From: Rheinheimera nanhaiensis E407-8
GTDB lineage: Bacteria; Pseudomonadota; Gammaproteobacteria; Enterobacterales; Alteromonadaceae
DNA length: 64,000 nucleotides
NCBI RefSeq assembly: GCF_000296695.1
Contig: NZ_BAFK01000001.1
Span: 186,001-250,000, forward strand
Direction of reading: 5' to 3'
In this document: positions 56,208 through 64,000 of the stretch, one piece after another
Numbering within the stretch: the stretch's first letter is position 1
How the letters are laid out: each line of letters opens with the position of its first letter
The notes under the pieces: model-generated
The model's database searches: none
What the model was told of the DNA's origin: nothing
What the model saw: only the letters and a program-made list of their open reading frames with translations
Position numbers and translations under genes: made by a program

Positions 56208-58652
56208 GTGTTACCTGTTGCTGATATTCTGCCGCAGTTAACGGAACTGCTTGCCCGGCATAACCGGGTGGTGTTGTCGGCGCCGCCTGGTGCCGGTAAA
56301 TCAACCTATCTGCCGCTGTACTTACTAAAGCATGCCGATTTTGCCGGTAAAACCCTGCTGATGCTCGAGCCTCGCCGCCTGGCGGCTAAAAGCATCGCGG
56401 CCTATCTGGCCAGCCAATTGGGTGAAGAGGTGGGCGTTACTGTCGGCTATCAGATCCGGCAAGAGCAAAAGCGCAGTAGCGCCACCCGTTTACTGATTGT
56501 GACCGAAGGCGTACTAACGCGAAAATTACAGCAAGACCCCGAACTTAGCGCGGTTGACCTGCTGCTGTTTGACGAATTTCATGAGCGCTCATTACATGCC
56601 GATCTTGCGCTGGCGCTGTGTTTAGAGGTGCAGCAGTTAAGACCTGAGCTTAAATTGCTTATTATGTCGGCCACGCTCGACACCGCTGAGCTGGCCAGCG
56701 CACTTGAGGCGCCGGTGCTGCAAAGTGAAGGGCGCAGCTATCCGGTAGCTATTGAGTATCTGTTACCGGATCAGCGGCCGTTAGCGGCGCAAATCGCCAG
56801 CGCGGTACAGCAGGCGCTGGCTAAACATGCTGGTAATATACTGGTGTTTCTGCCAGGACAGGCAGAAATAAACCAGACGGCGCAGTTATTGGAGCAGCAA
56901 GGCTTGCCGCCACAGGTACAATTACACCGCCTGCTTGGCAGCTTAACGCTGCAGCAACAGCAAGCCGCGATAGCCCCGCCTGCTGTGGGCCAGCGTAAAG
57001 TGGTGCTGTCGACCAATCTGGCCGAAACCAGCTTAACCATTGAAGGCATTACCGTGGTGATTGACAGCGGCCTATGCCGGCAAAGCCGGTTTTATCCGCG
57101 CCATGGTATCAGCCTGCTGGAAACTGCGGCGATTAGCCAGGCCGCTGCGATTCAGCGCGCCGGCCGGGCTGGCCGGCTGGCGCCGGGGCATTGTTACCGG
57201 TTAGACAGCAGCGACAAGTGGCAGCGGCGCGAACGGTTTACGGCACCGGAAATTGCGGTGGCAGATTTAACCGCCCTGCGCTTAGAAGTCGCTGCCTGGG
57301 GCTGCCAGGTGGCTGAACTGGCCTGGCTTACCCCGCCGCCTGCGCCACATCTGGCGGTGGCAGAGCAGTTGCTGCAGCAACTGCAGCTGCTGGATACTAA
57401 AGGCAGCATCACTGCCCTGGGCCGGCAGGCGCATCAACTGGGCACTGAGCCGAGGCTGGCAGCCATGCTGTTGCATGCCAAAGTGCTGGAGCAACAAGGC
57501 GCAACGGGGGCCATGGCGCTGGCCTGCATACTGGCCGCCGTGCTGGAAGATAGCCGGGTGCTGCAGGGCGATATTGCGCAGTTACTGGGCCGGGTGAAAC
57601 ACAGCCTGCCGCTACAGTGGCAGCAAGCGCAGCGCTTTGCCAGCTTGCTAGGGTGTAGCCTGACGCCACCGCTGCCGCTGCAGCTAAGCGCTGTGCTGGC
57701 GCTTAGGGCCTATCCGGACAGGCTGGCGCGTCAGCGTGGTCAGGGGTATCAGCTGGCCAACGGCAGTGGTGCTGTGCTATCACCAGAGCATGCGCTAAGC
57801 GGTCAGCCGCTTTTGGTGGCGCTGCATGTACAACAAATTGGCCGGGAAAACCGTATTTACCATGCGCTGCCCATTACGCTCACTGACGTGCTAAGCGACT
57901 GGCAGGACGATCTTAGTTGGCAAACCCTCACCCTGTGGGATGAGAACAGCGGCAGTTTTTACACCGAGCAGCAGCTCAATTTTGGCCAACTGGTGTTAAA
58001 TGCCAAGCCGGCCAAATTGGCGCTCAGCGCCGAGCAAAAGCAGCAGGCCTGGCAGCGCTATATTGCTAATAAAGGCCTTAGCTGCTTGCCGTGGAATGAC
58101 GCCGCCAGCCAGCTGTGCCACCGTATGCAGTTATTGGCGCAGTTACAGCCGGCTGCCAACTGGCCAGACTTTAGCGATGACGCCCTGCTTAGCACGCTGG
58201 ACAGCTGGCTTGGGCCTTATCTTGGCAGTATCAGTAAAAGTGCTGCACTGGCGCAGCTGCCTCTGTATGAGGCCTTGCTGCAACGGCTGAGTTACCCACA
58301 GCAGCAGCAACTGCAACAGTTATTGCCAACACACTGGCAGGCACCTACCGGCTCAAAGCTGCCAATAGATTATGCTGGCGAGGGCGGGTCGCGTATTTCA
58401 GTGCGGGTTCAGGAAATGTATGGCCAGATCAGCTCGCCCACCGTGCTACAGGGCCAACTGGCAGTGACGGTTGAACTGTTGTCGCCATCGCGGCAACCAC
58501 TGCAGGTAACACAAAATCTGGCCAGTTTCTGGCAGAATGCCTGGGTTGAGGTACGCAAAGAGATGCGAGGCCGTTATCCGAAACATTATTGGCCGGACGA
58601 TCCGGCCGCAGCAGCACCTACCACCAAAACCAAAAAAGCGATGGCAAGATGA
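56208..58652 (+). CDS. hrpB: DExH-box ATP-dependent helicase HrpB
   Basis: 814 residues, usual HrpB size. RNA-helicase motifs: I SAPPGAGKSTYLP, Ia LEPRRLAAKS, II LLFDEFHERS, III SATLD, V STNLAETSLTI and VI QRAGRAGR. The C-terminal HrpB-specific domain continues to the end. Cellular role is poorly known. The start is GTG at 56208, close after a purine-rich AGCGGGG. Its stop overlaps the mrcB start (ATGA), as the two genes are neighbours in E. coli. Confidence 0.95.
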   Translation: MLPVADILPQLTELLARHNRVVLSAPPGAGKSTYLPLYLLKHADFAGKTLLMLEPRRLAAKSIAAYLASQLGEEVGVTVGYQIRQEQKRSSATRLLIVTEGVLTRKLQQDPELSAVDLLLFDEFHERSLHADLALALCLEVQQLRPELKLLIMSATLDTAELASALEAPVLQSEGRSYPVAIEYLLPDQRPLAAQIASAVQQALAKHAGNILVFLPGQAEINQTAQLLEQQGLPPQVQLHRLLGSLTLQQQQAAIAPPAVGQRKVVLSTNLAETSLTIEGITVVIDSGLCRQSRFYPRHGISLLETAAISQAAAIQRAGRAGRLAPGHCYRLDSSDKWQRRERFTAPEIAVADLTALRLEVAAWGCQVAELAWLTPPPAPHLAVAEQLLQQLQLLDTKGSITALGRQAHQLGTEPRLAAMLLHAKVLEQQGATGAMALACILAAVLEDSRVLQGDIAQLLGRVKHSLPLQWQQAQRFASLLGCSLTPPLPLQLSAVLALRAYPDRLARQRGQGYQLANGSGAVLSPEHALSGQPLLVALHVQQIGRENRIYHALPITLTDVLSDWQDDLSWQTLTLWDENSGSFYTEQQLNFGQLVLNAKPAKLALSAEQKQQAWQRYIANKGLSCLPWNDAASQLCHRMQLLAQLQPAANWPDFSDDALLSTLDSWLGPYLGSISKSAALAQLPLYEALLQRLSYPQQQQLQQLLPTHWQAPTGSKLPIDYAGEGGSRISVRVQEMYGQISSPTVLQGQLAVTVELLSPSRQPLQVTQNLASFWQNAWVEVRKEMRGRYPKHYWPDDPAAAAPTTKTKKAMAR

Positions 58653-60919
58653 GCAGTAAAACCGGGCAACGTAAAAGCGCAAAAACCACGGCTAAAGCCA
58701 AAGCCATTCAATTTTGGCTAAAAAACGCCGCACTGTTTTTGGTAAAGCTGGCGTTGGTGTTAGTGCTGGTACTGGTGTTTTATCTGGTGTACCTGGACAG
58801 CAAAATCAGCAAAAAATTTGCCGGGCAAAAATGGCAGGTGCCGGCACAAATTTATGCCCGCAGTCTGGAGTTAGTACCGGGCAAAACCCTCAGTCAGCAG
58901 CAACTGATTAGTCAGCTCGATAACTTACAATATCAGCGCAACGCCAAGCTGGACGCACCCGGCCAGTACAGTGTATCGCGTAATCATGTCAGCGTTTACC
59001 GGCGCTCTTTTACCTATATTGATGGCTTTGAGCCCGCGCAGCTATTTAGTGTTGAATTTAATCGCAGCGGTATAAACCGCATTATGCAGCGCCAGCAAAA
59101 AGAGCCGCTGAATTTTGCCCGCATAGAGCCACAACTGATTGAGCACTTAGTGGCAGCACAGCAGGAAGACCGCGAGTTGGTGCAACTGCAACAGGTACCA
59201 GAGCTGTTTAAAGACACATTGTTACTAGTGGAAGACCGTGAGTTTTATCATCATCACGGCGTATCACCCTGGTCGGTGCTCAGAGCATTTTGGGTTAACC
59301 TGGTGGCGGGGCGCACAGTACAGGGCGGCTCTACCTTAACGCAGCAGCTGGCAAAAAACATGTTTCTTAGCAGCGATCGCACTTTGTGGCGCAAAGCCAA
59401 CGAAGCGTTGATTGCACTGGTGCTGGATTACCGTTTTAACAAAGATCAAATTCTCGAAGCCTACTTAAATGAAGTCTTTGTCGGTCAGCATTATGCCAAC
59501 GCTGTGCATGGTGTCGGCCTTGGCAGCCGCTTTTATTTCGGTAAGCCACTCTCTGAATTACAACCGGCTGAATACGCCTTGTTAATTGGCATTTTAAAAG
59601 GGCCGTCTTATTTTGACCCCCGGCGCTTCCCCAAGCGGGCGCAACAACGGCGCGACCTGGTACTGCGGCTAATGTTTGAGCAGCATTTGCTCAGCCGTCA
59701 GCAGTATCAGCAAGCGGTAGAGCAACCGCTTAAGGTGATCGCGCGTGAGCAATACCGGCGCAACAGCTCGGTAGCCTATCTGGATTTAGTGAAAAAAGAG
59801 CTGCGCCAGCTCAGTATTGACAGCAAATATCAGCATCAGGGCATTAAGGTATTCACTTACCTGGATCTACAGGCACAACAAGCGGCAGAGCGGGCAGTGC
59901 AGCAACAGCTGTCTAACCTTGATACTGAGCTGCAAGCCGCTATGGTGGTGGCTGATTACCGGCAGGCCGAGCTTATTGCGCTGGTAGGCGGCAAAGAGGC
60001 GCTGGCCGGTGGTTTTAACCGGGCGCTGGATGCTAAGCGGCAAATTGGCAGTATTGTTAAGCCGGTCATATACTTAGAGGCGTTGGCGCAGCGCGGCCGT
60101 TATACGCTGGCCAGCCGGCTGCAGGACGAGCCTATCCGGCTGCGCAGTAACGATCAGGACTGGCAGCCGCAGAACTTTGATAAGCAATTTCGCGGTGAAG
60201 TGAGTTTGCTGGATGCTTTAGCGAACTCGCTAAACGTACCCACCGTGCGTCTGGGATTGCAACTGGGGTTGCCGGCACTGAATGACGGTATGCGCAAGCT
60301 TGGCTTAAACCGTAAAGTGAAACTGCACCCGGCAGCACTGCTTGGCGCGGTGGAGTTAAGCCCGCTGGAAGTGACGCAGCTGTATCAAACCCTAGCCAAT
60401 AATGGTCTGCATCAGCAGCTTACCACCTTGCAGGCGGTTACCGACCATACCGGTTTTACTCTGTATCAGCGCCAGCACCAGTTAACCCGCCGCTATGATG
60501 AGCAGGAAGTGTACCTGCTACAGTATGCACTGATGCAGGCAGCGAGAACGGGCACTGCTCGTGCATTGCAAAGCAGTTTTCCCGGTGTAACCTTGGCCGG
60601 CAAAACCGGCACCTCCAGTGATTACCGCGACAGCTGGTTTGCAGGCTTCGACCAGAATTTAGTCAGCACTGTCTGGCTGGGACGAGACGATAACAAAGCC
60701 ATAGGGTTAACCGGCGCGAGCGGAGCGCTCGGTGTATTTAGCGGTTTTCACCGACATTACGGCGCAGAATCACTGATCCGTGCCATGCCTGAACAGGTAT
60801 CTTTACAGGCGTTCTCGCTTAAAACCGGTTATCCACAAGCACAAAATTGTATTAACGTATTGTTATTACCTGCGATTTCAGTTGAAATGCCGGTAATGTC
60901 CGAATGTACCGACGACTAG
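58649..60919 (+). CDS. mrcB: Bifunctional penicillin-binding protein 1B
   Basis: Polymerises and cross-links peptidoglycan. 756 residues. A basic cytoplasmic tail, one membrane helix (about 29-51), a UB2H-like region, a glycosyltransferase domain (about 195-365) with catalytic Glu in VEDREFYHHHG and the QGGSTLTQQLAKN motif, then a transpeptidase (about 410-740) with SxxK as SIVK, SxN as SLN and KTGT. The ATG at 58649 overlaps the hrpB stop (ATGA); an earlier in-frame ATG is inside hrpB. Domain order fits PBP1b rather than PBP1a, which lacks UB2H. Confidence 0.95.
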   Translation: MSSKTGQRKSAKTTAKAKAIQFWLKNAALFLVKLALVLVLVLVFYLVYLDSKISKKFAGQKWQVPAQIYARSLELVPGKTLSQQQLISQLDNLQYQRNAKLDAPGQYSVSRNHVSVYRRSFTYIDGFEPAQLFSVEFNRSGINRIMQRQQKEPLNFARIEPQLIEHLVAAQQEDRELVQLQQVPELFKDTLLLVEDREFYHHHGVSPWSVLRAFWVNLVAGRTVQGGSTLTQQLAKNMFLSSDRTLWRKANEALIALVLDYRFNKDQILEAYLNEVFVGQHYANAVHGVGLGSRFYFGKPLSELQPAEYALLIGILKGPSYFDPRRFPKRAQQRRDLVLRLMFEQHLLSRQQYQQAVEQPLKVIAREQYRRNSSVAYLDLVKKELRQLSIDSKYQHQGIKVFTYLDLQAQQAAERAVQQQLSNLDTELQAAMVVADYRQAELIALVGGKEALAGGFNRALDAKRQIGSIVKPVIYLEALAQRGRYTLASRLQDEPIRLRSNDQDWQPQNFDKQFRGEVSLLDALANSLNVPTVRLGLQLGLPALNDGMRKLGLNRKVKLHPAALLGAVELSPLEVTQLYQTLANNGLHQQLTTLQAVTDHTGFTLYQRQHQLTRRYDEQEVYLLQYALMQAARTGTARALQSSFPGVTLAGKTGTSSDYRDSWFAGFDQNLVSTVWLGRDDNKAIGLTGASGALGVFSGFHRHYGAESLIRAMPEQVSLQAFSLKTGYPQAQNCINVLLLPAISVEMPVMSECTDD

Positions 60920-60937
60920 CCGCAATTAGCAGACTTT

Positions 60938-63088
60938 ATGAACATTAAACCTGACAGGCCATTACAGGTTGGCGATTGGCAATATTTACCCGAGCAGGAC
61001 AAACTGGTGCAGTTTGATGCCGCCGGCAAAATTGCCGTTACCGCCGATCTGGACAACCTGTCACAGAAAGTCGCCAACTACTTTATTGTCAATGTCGGTA
61101 AGCTGATAACCAAAGACGAATTACTGCAAGACGTCTGGGGTATCCGTGATGTGTCTGATGGCCGCGTAACCCGGGTAATCCGGGTGCTGCGCGTCGCCTT
61201 GGGTGACGATACCCGCGAACCGACCTACATTGAAACCATCCCCAAACGCGGCTACCGCTTTATCGCCCCGGTAACCGAGATAGCAAAAGCCGAGCAAGTC
61301 GAAGAATCTGAACAGGCAGCGCAAGTTGCAGTAAACGTTACTCGCCGGCGTTATTGGCCTACTGTTGCCGCTTTAGCTGCAGTGTTCACGTTGTTTATTG
61401 GCGCTTTGACGTGGTGGTTATGGCCCAAAGCGGTGGATGACACTGAAAAGTCTATACCCTTATTGCGCTATAAACCGGTTACCGCGCTGGATGGGTTGGA
61501 GTTTTATCATAATATGTCAGATGATGAGCGTTACCTGGTATACAGCTACGCCAGTCCCGATAACGAAAATGTCACTGTGCTTATGCTGGAAGATCTTCAA
61601 CAGCATAAACGTATCCAGCTAACCGAAGATTCTTACAGTAGTTTTGGCGCGGCGTTTAGTCCCGATGGAAGGTATATCGCATACCAACGGCTACTCAAAG
61701 ATACTATATGCGAGATTCGATTAGTTGAAATGGATTTAGTTAGCTTTACGCCAATCTCTGATTCGGTGCTAACAGAATGCGGCAGAGCAGCTGTGTCAAG
61801 CAGGTTAAGTTGGTCACCAAATGGAGCTTTCTTGGTTTACCCCGATATGCCCGGCGGTGAGAAGCAAATGAGCATTCATTTATTGAGTTTGGCGTCCAAA
61901 TCAGTAGAGAGAATAACGATACCGCCTGTAAGTAGTTTTGGCGATTATAGTGCTAGATTTTCTAGAAAAGGCGATAGGATAGCATTTTTACGTGAGTCGG
62001 CTGGTTCTGCTCAGATATGGCTGATGGATTTGAGCACGCGGGAAACCAACTTGCTCACAAAAATAGCAGACTCCTTTCCTGGTAATATCGATTGGGGATT
62101 GGATGATAGCTACATTATTTATCCGTCATCATCTGTAAGCCTAAGCAAAGTGAAACTTAACGGTGAAGCAGAAATAATTGCCTACACTGACGAGAGCAGC
62201 AACGAAATTCAGTTGACGAAATCAGGCAGTGTTGTAGCCACAGTAGGCAGCTTTTCGAGTATTAATTTACGTAAACTTGCCAACCGTATAAATAACAATG
62301 AACTTCTTAACGAAAAAGTATTTAGCTCTAATCGAAATGAAACTTATGTTGAAACGAGTCCGGTAAACTCGGGCCCTCTTGCTGTTTTGTCTAGAAGAAC
62401 TGGGTTACCCCAGGTCTGGTTAATGTTTGCAGATGGTACACAAAGACAACTAACTCACTTTTCTGAGGTAGAGCGAATTCGTAGTCTAATGTTTTCACCT
62501 GATGGCACTAAACTTCTGATTCAAATGAATCAGAAGATTTTAGTTTACAGCATGAACTCATTTCTAAATGAAATTAAAGGCAATACTGGTGCAGTAATCG
62601 GAACTGCATCATGGCGAAGTGATGGCGAGGGAATATATTTTCCAGAGGTTAACAACGGAAAATGGCAGATCATCGAAGCGAGTATTGCAGACGTCACTGA
62701 GAGAAGAACAATATCTGTAGAAAAAGAGCTTTATCTGCCAAGCCATGATGGTGATTACGTTTTTTGGCGCGACAGCAACACGAAAAAGTTCTATATACAA
62801 CGCAAAGGTTTAGAGCCTGAATTACTTCAATTTACCTTGCCTGAGACTCAGATTGCTTTTAAGTTCCAGGTAACTGCAGATGGCATATACTTCTCTAAAC
62901 TTATTAGTGAGTTAGATTATGGTCTGTTTTATTACAATTTAGCCAAGCATAGTGTTGAACCCGTCGTAGAAAAAATGCGATTAAGTCGTTTTAGTGTTAC
63001 CGCAGACCAAAAATATGTGTATTTATTGGATTATGAGTTGGGAGACCTTGATGTTGCCATTCTTCCAAATGTCATCGAGTCTTTATAA
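60938..63088 (+). CDS. CadC-like membrane-bound regulator with beta-propeller-type periplasmic domain
   Basis: 716 residues. An N-terminal OmpR-type winged helix (about 10-112) ending TIPKRGYRFIAPV, one membrane helix (about 140-162), and a large periplasmic part with TolB/PD40-like repeats such as AFSPDGRYIAYQ, LSWSPNGAFLVY and LMFSPDGTKLLI. No receiver domain, so it is activated directly by a periplasmic signal, as in CadC or ToxR. From about base 61,660 the DNA becomes AT-rich and uses AGA codons, unlike the first 700 bases. It begins 18 bases after mrcB. A small exported peptide gene follows. Targets and signal unknown. Confidence 0.88.
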   Translation: MNIKPDRPLQVGDWQYLPEQDKLVQFDAAGKIAVTADLDNLSQKVANYFIVNVGKLITKDELLQDVWGIRDVSDGRVTRVIRVLRVALGDDTREPTYIETIPKRGYRFIAPVTEIAKAEQVEESEQAAQVAVNVTRRRYWPTVAALAAVFTLFIGALTWWLWPKAVDDTEKSIPLLRYKPVTALDGLEFYHNMSDDERYLVYSYASPDNENVTVLMLEDLQQHKRIQLTEDSYSSFGAAFSPDGRYIAYQRLLKDTICEIRLVEMDLVSFTPISDSVLTECGRAAVSSRLSWSPNGAFLVYPDMPGGEKQMSIHLLSLASKSVERITIPPVSSFGDYSARFSRKGDRIAFLRESAGSAQIWLMDLSTRETNLLTKIADSFPGNIDWGLDDSYIIYPSSSVSLSKVKLNGEAEIIAYTDESSNEIQLTKSGSVVATVGSFSSINLRKLANRINNNELLNEKVFSSNRNETYVETSPVNSGPLAVLSRRTGLPQVWLMFADGTQRQLTHFSEVERIRSLMFSPDGTKLLIQMNQKILVYSMNSFLNEIKGNTGAVIGTASWRSDGEGIYFPEVNNGKWQIIEASIADVTERRTISVEKELYLPSHDGDYVFWRDSNTKKFYIQRKGLEPELLQFTLPETQIAFKFQVTADGIYFSKLISELDYGLFYYNLAKHSVEPVVEKMRLSRFSVTADQKYVYLLDYELGDLDVAILPNVIESL

Positions 63089-63167
63089 AGAATTTATCCA
63101 AAAATCATAGAGTTTCCCCCAACTGTTGGTACTACGTTGTTGACAACCAACAAAGGAGAAACTGCAC

Positions 63168-63389
63168 ATGAAAGCTTTAACTTTAATTTTAATCGCACTT
63201 GTATTATTCGTAGTCGAAGCCTCAACTGGGGTGTTGATAAAACAAACTGAAAGTAAGATTAAGCTAGAGAATACTTACGCTTGCATATGGTACACCTATT
63301 GCAACGATCCTGAATCATACAGCCCTATCCTACAACCCAAGAGCGACAAAACTGAAACTCAGGACACTAAAGACGAAAAACTAGCCTGA
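63168..63389 (+). CDS. Small exported peptide, unrecognised
   Basis: 73 residues. An N-terminal hydrophobic helix (about 3-21) looks like a signal or anchor; the rest is polar with two cysteines close together (CIWYTYC) and a charged Lys/Glu/Asp-rich end. AGGAGA 8 bases before the ATG is a strong ribosome site. AT-rich like the end of the upstream CadC-like gene, 79 bases before it on the same strand. It could be a target or partner of that regulator; this is only from position. Confidence 0.65.
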   Translation: MKALTLILIALVLFVVEASTGVLIKQTESKIKLENTYACIWYTYCNDPESYSPILQPKSDKTETQDTKDEKLA

Positions 63390-63430
63390 TACATTGTCTT
63401 ACAAATAGAGACGCTAAACCTTTCTAAGGC

Positions 63431-63476
63431 TTAAGGTATAATCCGCCCAGATAACATGTTATCGGGCGGACCTTAA
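63431..63476. repeat. Long imperfect dyad just after a perfect TATAAT
   Basis: Inner arms CCGCCC-A-GATAAC / GTTATC-GGGCGG (63443-63469) with loop AT and one bulged A; outer arms TTAAGGT (63431-63437) / ACCTTAA (63470-63476). A perfect TATAAT lies at 63437-63442. It could be an operator over a promoter start, or the 3' hairpin of a leftward gene remnant. No T run in either direction. Confidence 0.5.
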
Positions 63477-63477
63477 T

Positions 63478-63588
63478 TTACTTGCCATTACGCTTCGCCG
63501 TTACTCGCCATGCCATTCTTATATTCCGCATCAAGGTACGATCTGGTCCTTGCTCATTGACAAACCGACTTTCAACTGAAAAAATTCA
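63478..63588 (-). pseudogene. Possible 3' remnant of a protein gene
   Basis: On the minus strand an open frame of about 36 codons ends in TAA at 63480-63478, right beside the long dyad. It reads like protein (SRFVNEQGPDRTLMRN then MAWRVTAKRNGK) but has no start with a ribosome site and is blocked upstream by TGA. It may be the end of a deleted gene with its 3' hairpin. Weak evidence. Confidence 0.2.
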
Positions 63589-63630
63589 CCGTTAATTTTC
63601 GTTATGTTAACTTTCTCGTAAGGCAGCAGG

Positions 63631-64000
63631 ATGCAAAACCAGCAATATAACGGCGTAATTCTTGAAGATAAATGGGGTAAAACCTATCTTTGCAGCAGTT
63701 GCTTATTGGCTTACGCTGATTTAGGAGAAGGCTATATTTCTGACGTCAACGACAAGGAATATGGCCGCTATTTTTTGCACGACTTAGAACCGCATTGGAA
63801 TTTACGCCAAATTTGGGTCGAAATGTATCAACACGTCAAACCCTGGGCGTTAGATTTATCTAAGTTTACTGATTTTCAGTTGCGTGATGCTTTATTGCAA
63901 ATATTTTCTGCTGGCGAAATGCGCGTCTGGCAACTCAGCGAGGGCTGGGGCAAACAACCGGAAGGCAACGGCATAGGCGAAGGTCGTTTAGCGCCACAAA
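63631..64000 (+). CDS. Unrecognised protein, 3'-truncated by window edge
   Basis: An open frame from ATG 63631 to the window end, 123 codons without a stop. It begins MQNQQYNGVILEDKWGKTY and contains CSSC (about 21-24), many tryptophans and tyrosines, and a helix-like LRDALLQIF near 86-94, ending in a Gly-rich stretch (GNGIGEGR). AAGG lies 7 bases before the ATG. I do not recognise a family. Composition is nearer to the chromosome than the AT-rich stretch before it, but the codon use is mixed. A -35-like TTGACA at 63557-63562 lies upstream. Confidence 0.6.
   Translation, partial: MQNQQYNGVILEDKWGKTYLCSSCLLAYADLGEGYISDVNDKEYGRYFLHDLEPHWNLRQIWVEMYQHVKPWALDLSKFTDFQLRDALLQIFSAGEMRVWQLSEGWGKQPEGNGIGEGRLAPQ

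Noticed and set aside
1-64000. CRISPR arrays, IS elements, prophage, tRNA and rRNA genes
   Set aside because: None were seen: no regular direct repeats with spacers, no transposase or integrase frames, and no recognisable RNA gene structure.

Overview
The window reads as chromosomal DNA of a free-living, motile marine-type gammaproteobacterium of the Alteromonadales/Chromatiaceae group, with a Rheinheimera/Arsukibacterium-like flavour. This placement rests on protein similarity recalled from memory and on gene order; no search was run. The E. coli-like blocks are glnA-glnL-glnG beside typA, yihY-dtd-fabY, rpmE/priA/ftsN/hslVU, and panC-panB-folK-pcnB-gluQ-dksA near hrpB-mrcB. Three chemoreceptors and three GGDEF/EAL proteins suggest a flagellated bacterium with much c-di-GMP signalling. 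No rRNA, tRNA, IS element, prophage or CRISPR array was seen.

Layout. 1-7 kb: the end of gpsA, then a leftward unit cpxR-cpxA-pldB-trmL-EAL protein, divergent from a Spy/CpxP-like gene with a CpxR-type box between them. 7-12 kb: the nitrogen-control block glnG-glnL-(DUF4124)-glnA, all leftward, with NtrC boxes before glnL and glnA and a sigma-54 promoter for glnA. 12-18 kb: typA, yihY, dtd, fabY, an SDR protein and a membrane protein with a degenerate Mrr-like domain. 18-28 kb: a chemoreceptor, a partial hut set (hutC, hutI, hutG), rraA, two GGDEF-EAL proteins and a PAP2 phosphatase. 28-41 kb: chemoreceptors, hslVU with a DUF971 gene, ftsN, priA, rpmE, malic enzyme, ppa and fbp. 41-54.6 kb: mpl-ubiX-yadG-yadH in overlapping order, panP, a lipoprotein with a small membrane protein, a catalase-like peroxidase with cytochrome b561, then leftward dksA-gluQ-pcnB-folK-panB-panC. 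54.8-61 kb: pepB, hrpB and mrcB. 61-64 kb: a CadC-like membrane regulator whose 3' two thirds is much more AT-rich, a small exported peptide gene and an unrecognised ORF leaving the window.

How the genes work together. The pantothenate genes fit one pathway: PanP (aspartate decarboxylase) stands where E. coli has panD, near yadGH and panCB. NtrB/NtrC would control glnA and their own genes through the boxes seen. CpxRA and the Spy-like protein form an envelope-stress circuit. HutC would control hutI through a palindrome over the hutI promoter.

The most unusual points are: an apparent AUU start codon for pcnB with ideal Shine-Dalgarno spacing; the mosaic CadC-like gene with its AT-rich 3' part and the island-like sequence after it; a membrane-anchored Mrr-like domain lacking nuclease residues; two intrinsic terminators with no gene in front of them (possible small RNAs); and a cluster of stem-loops at 18.04-18.18 kb. 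No clearly new multi-gene system could be proven from sequence alone; the 61.6-64 kb end is the best place to look.
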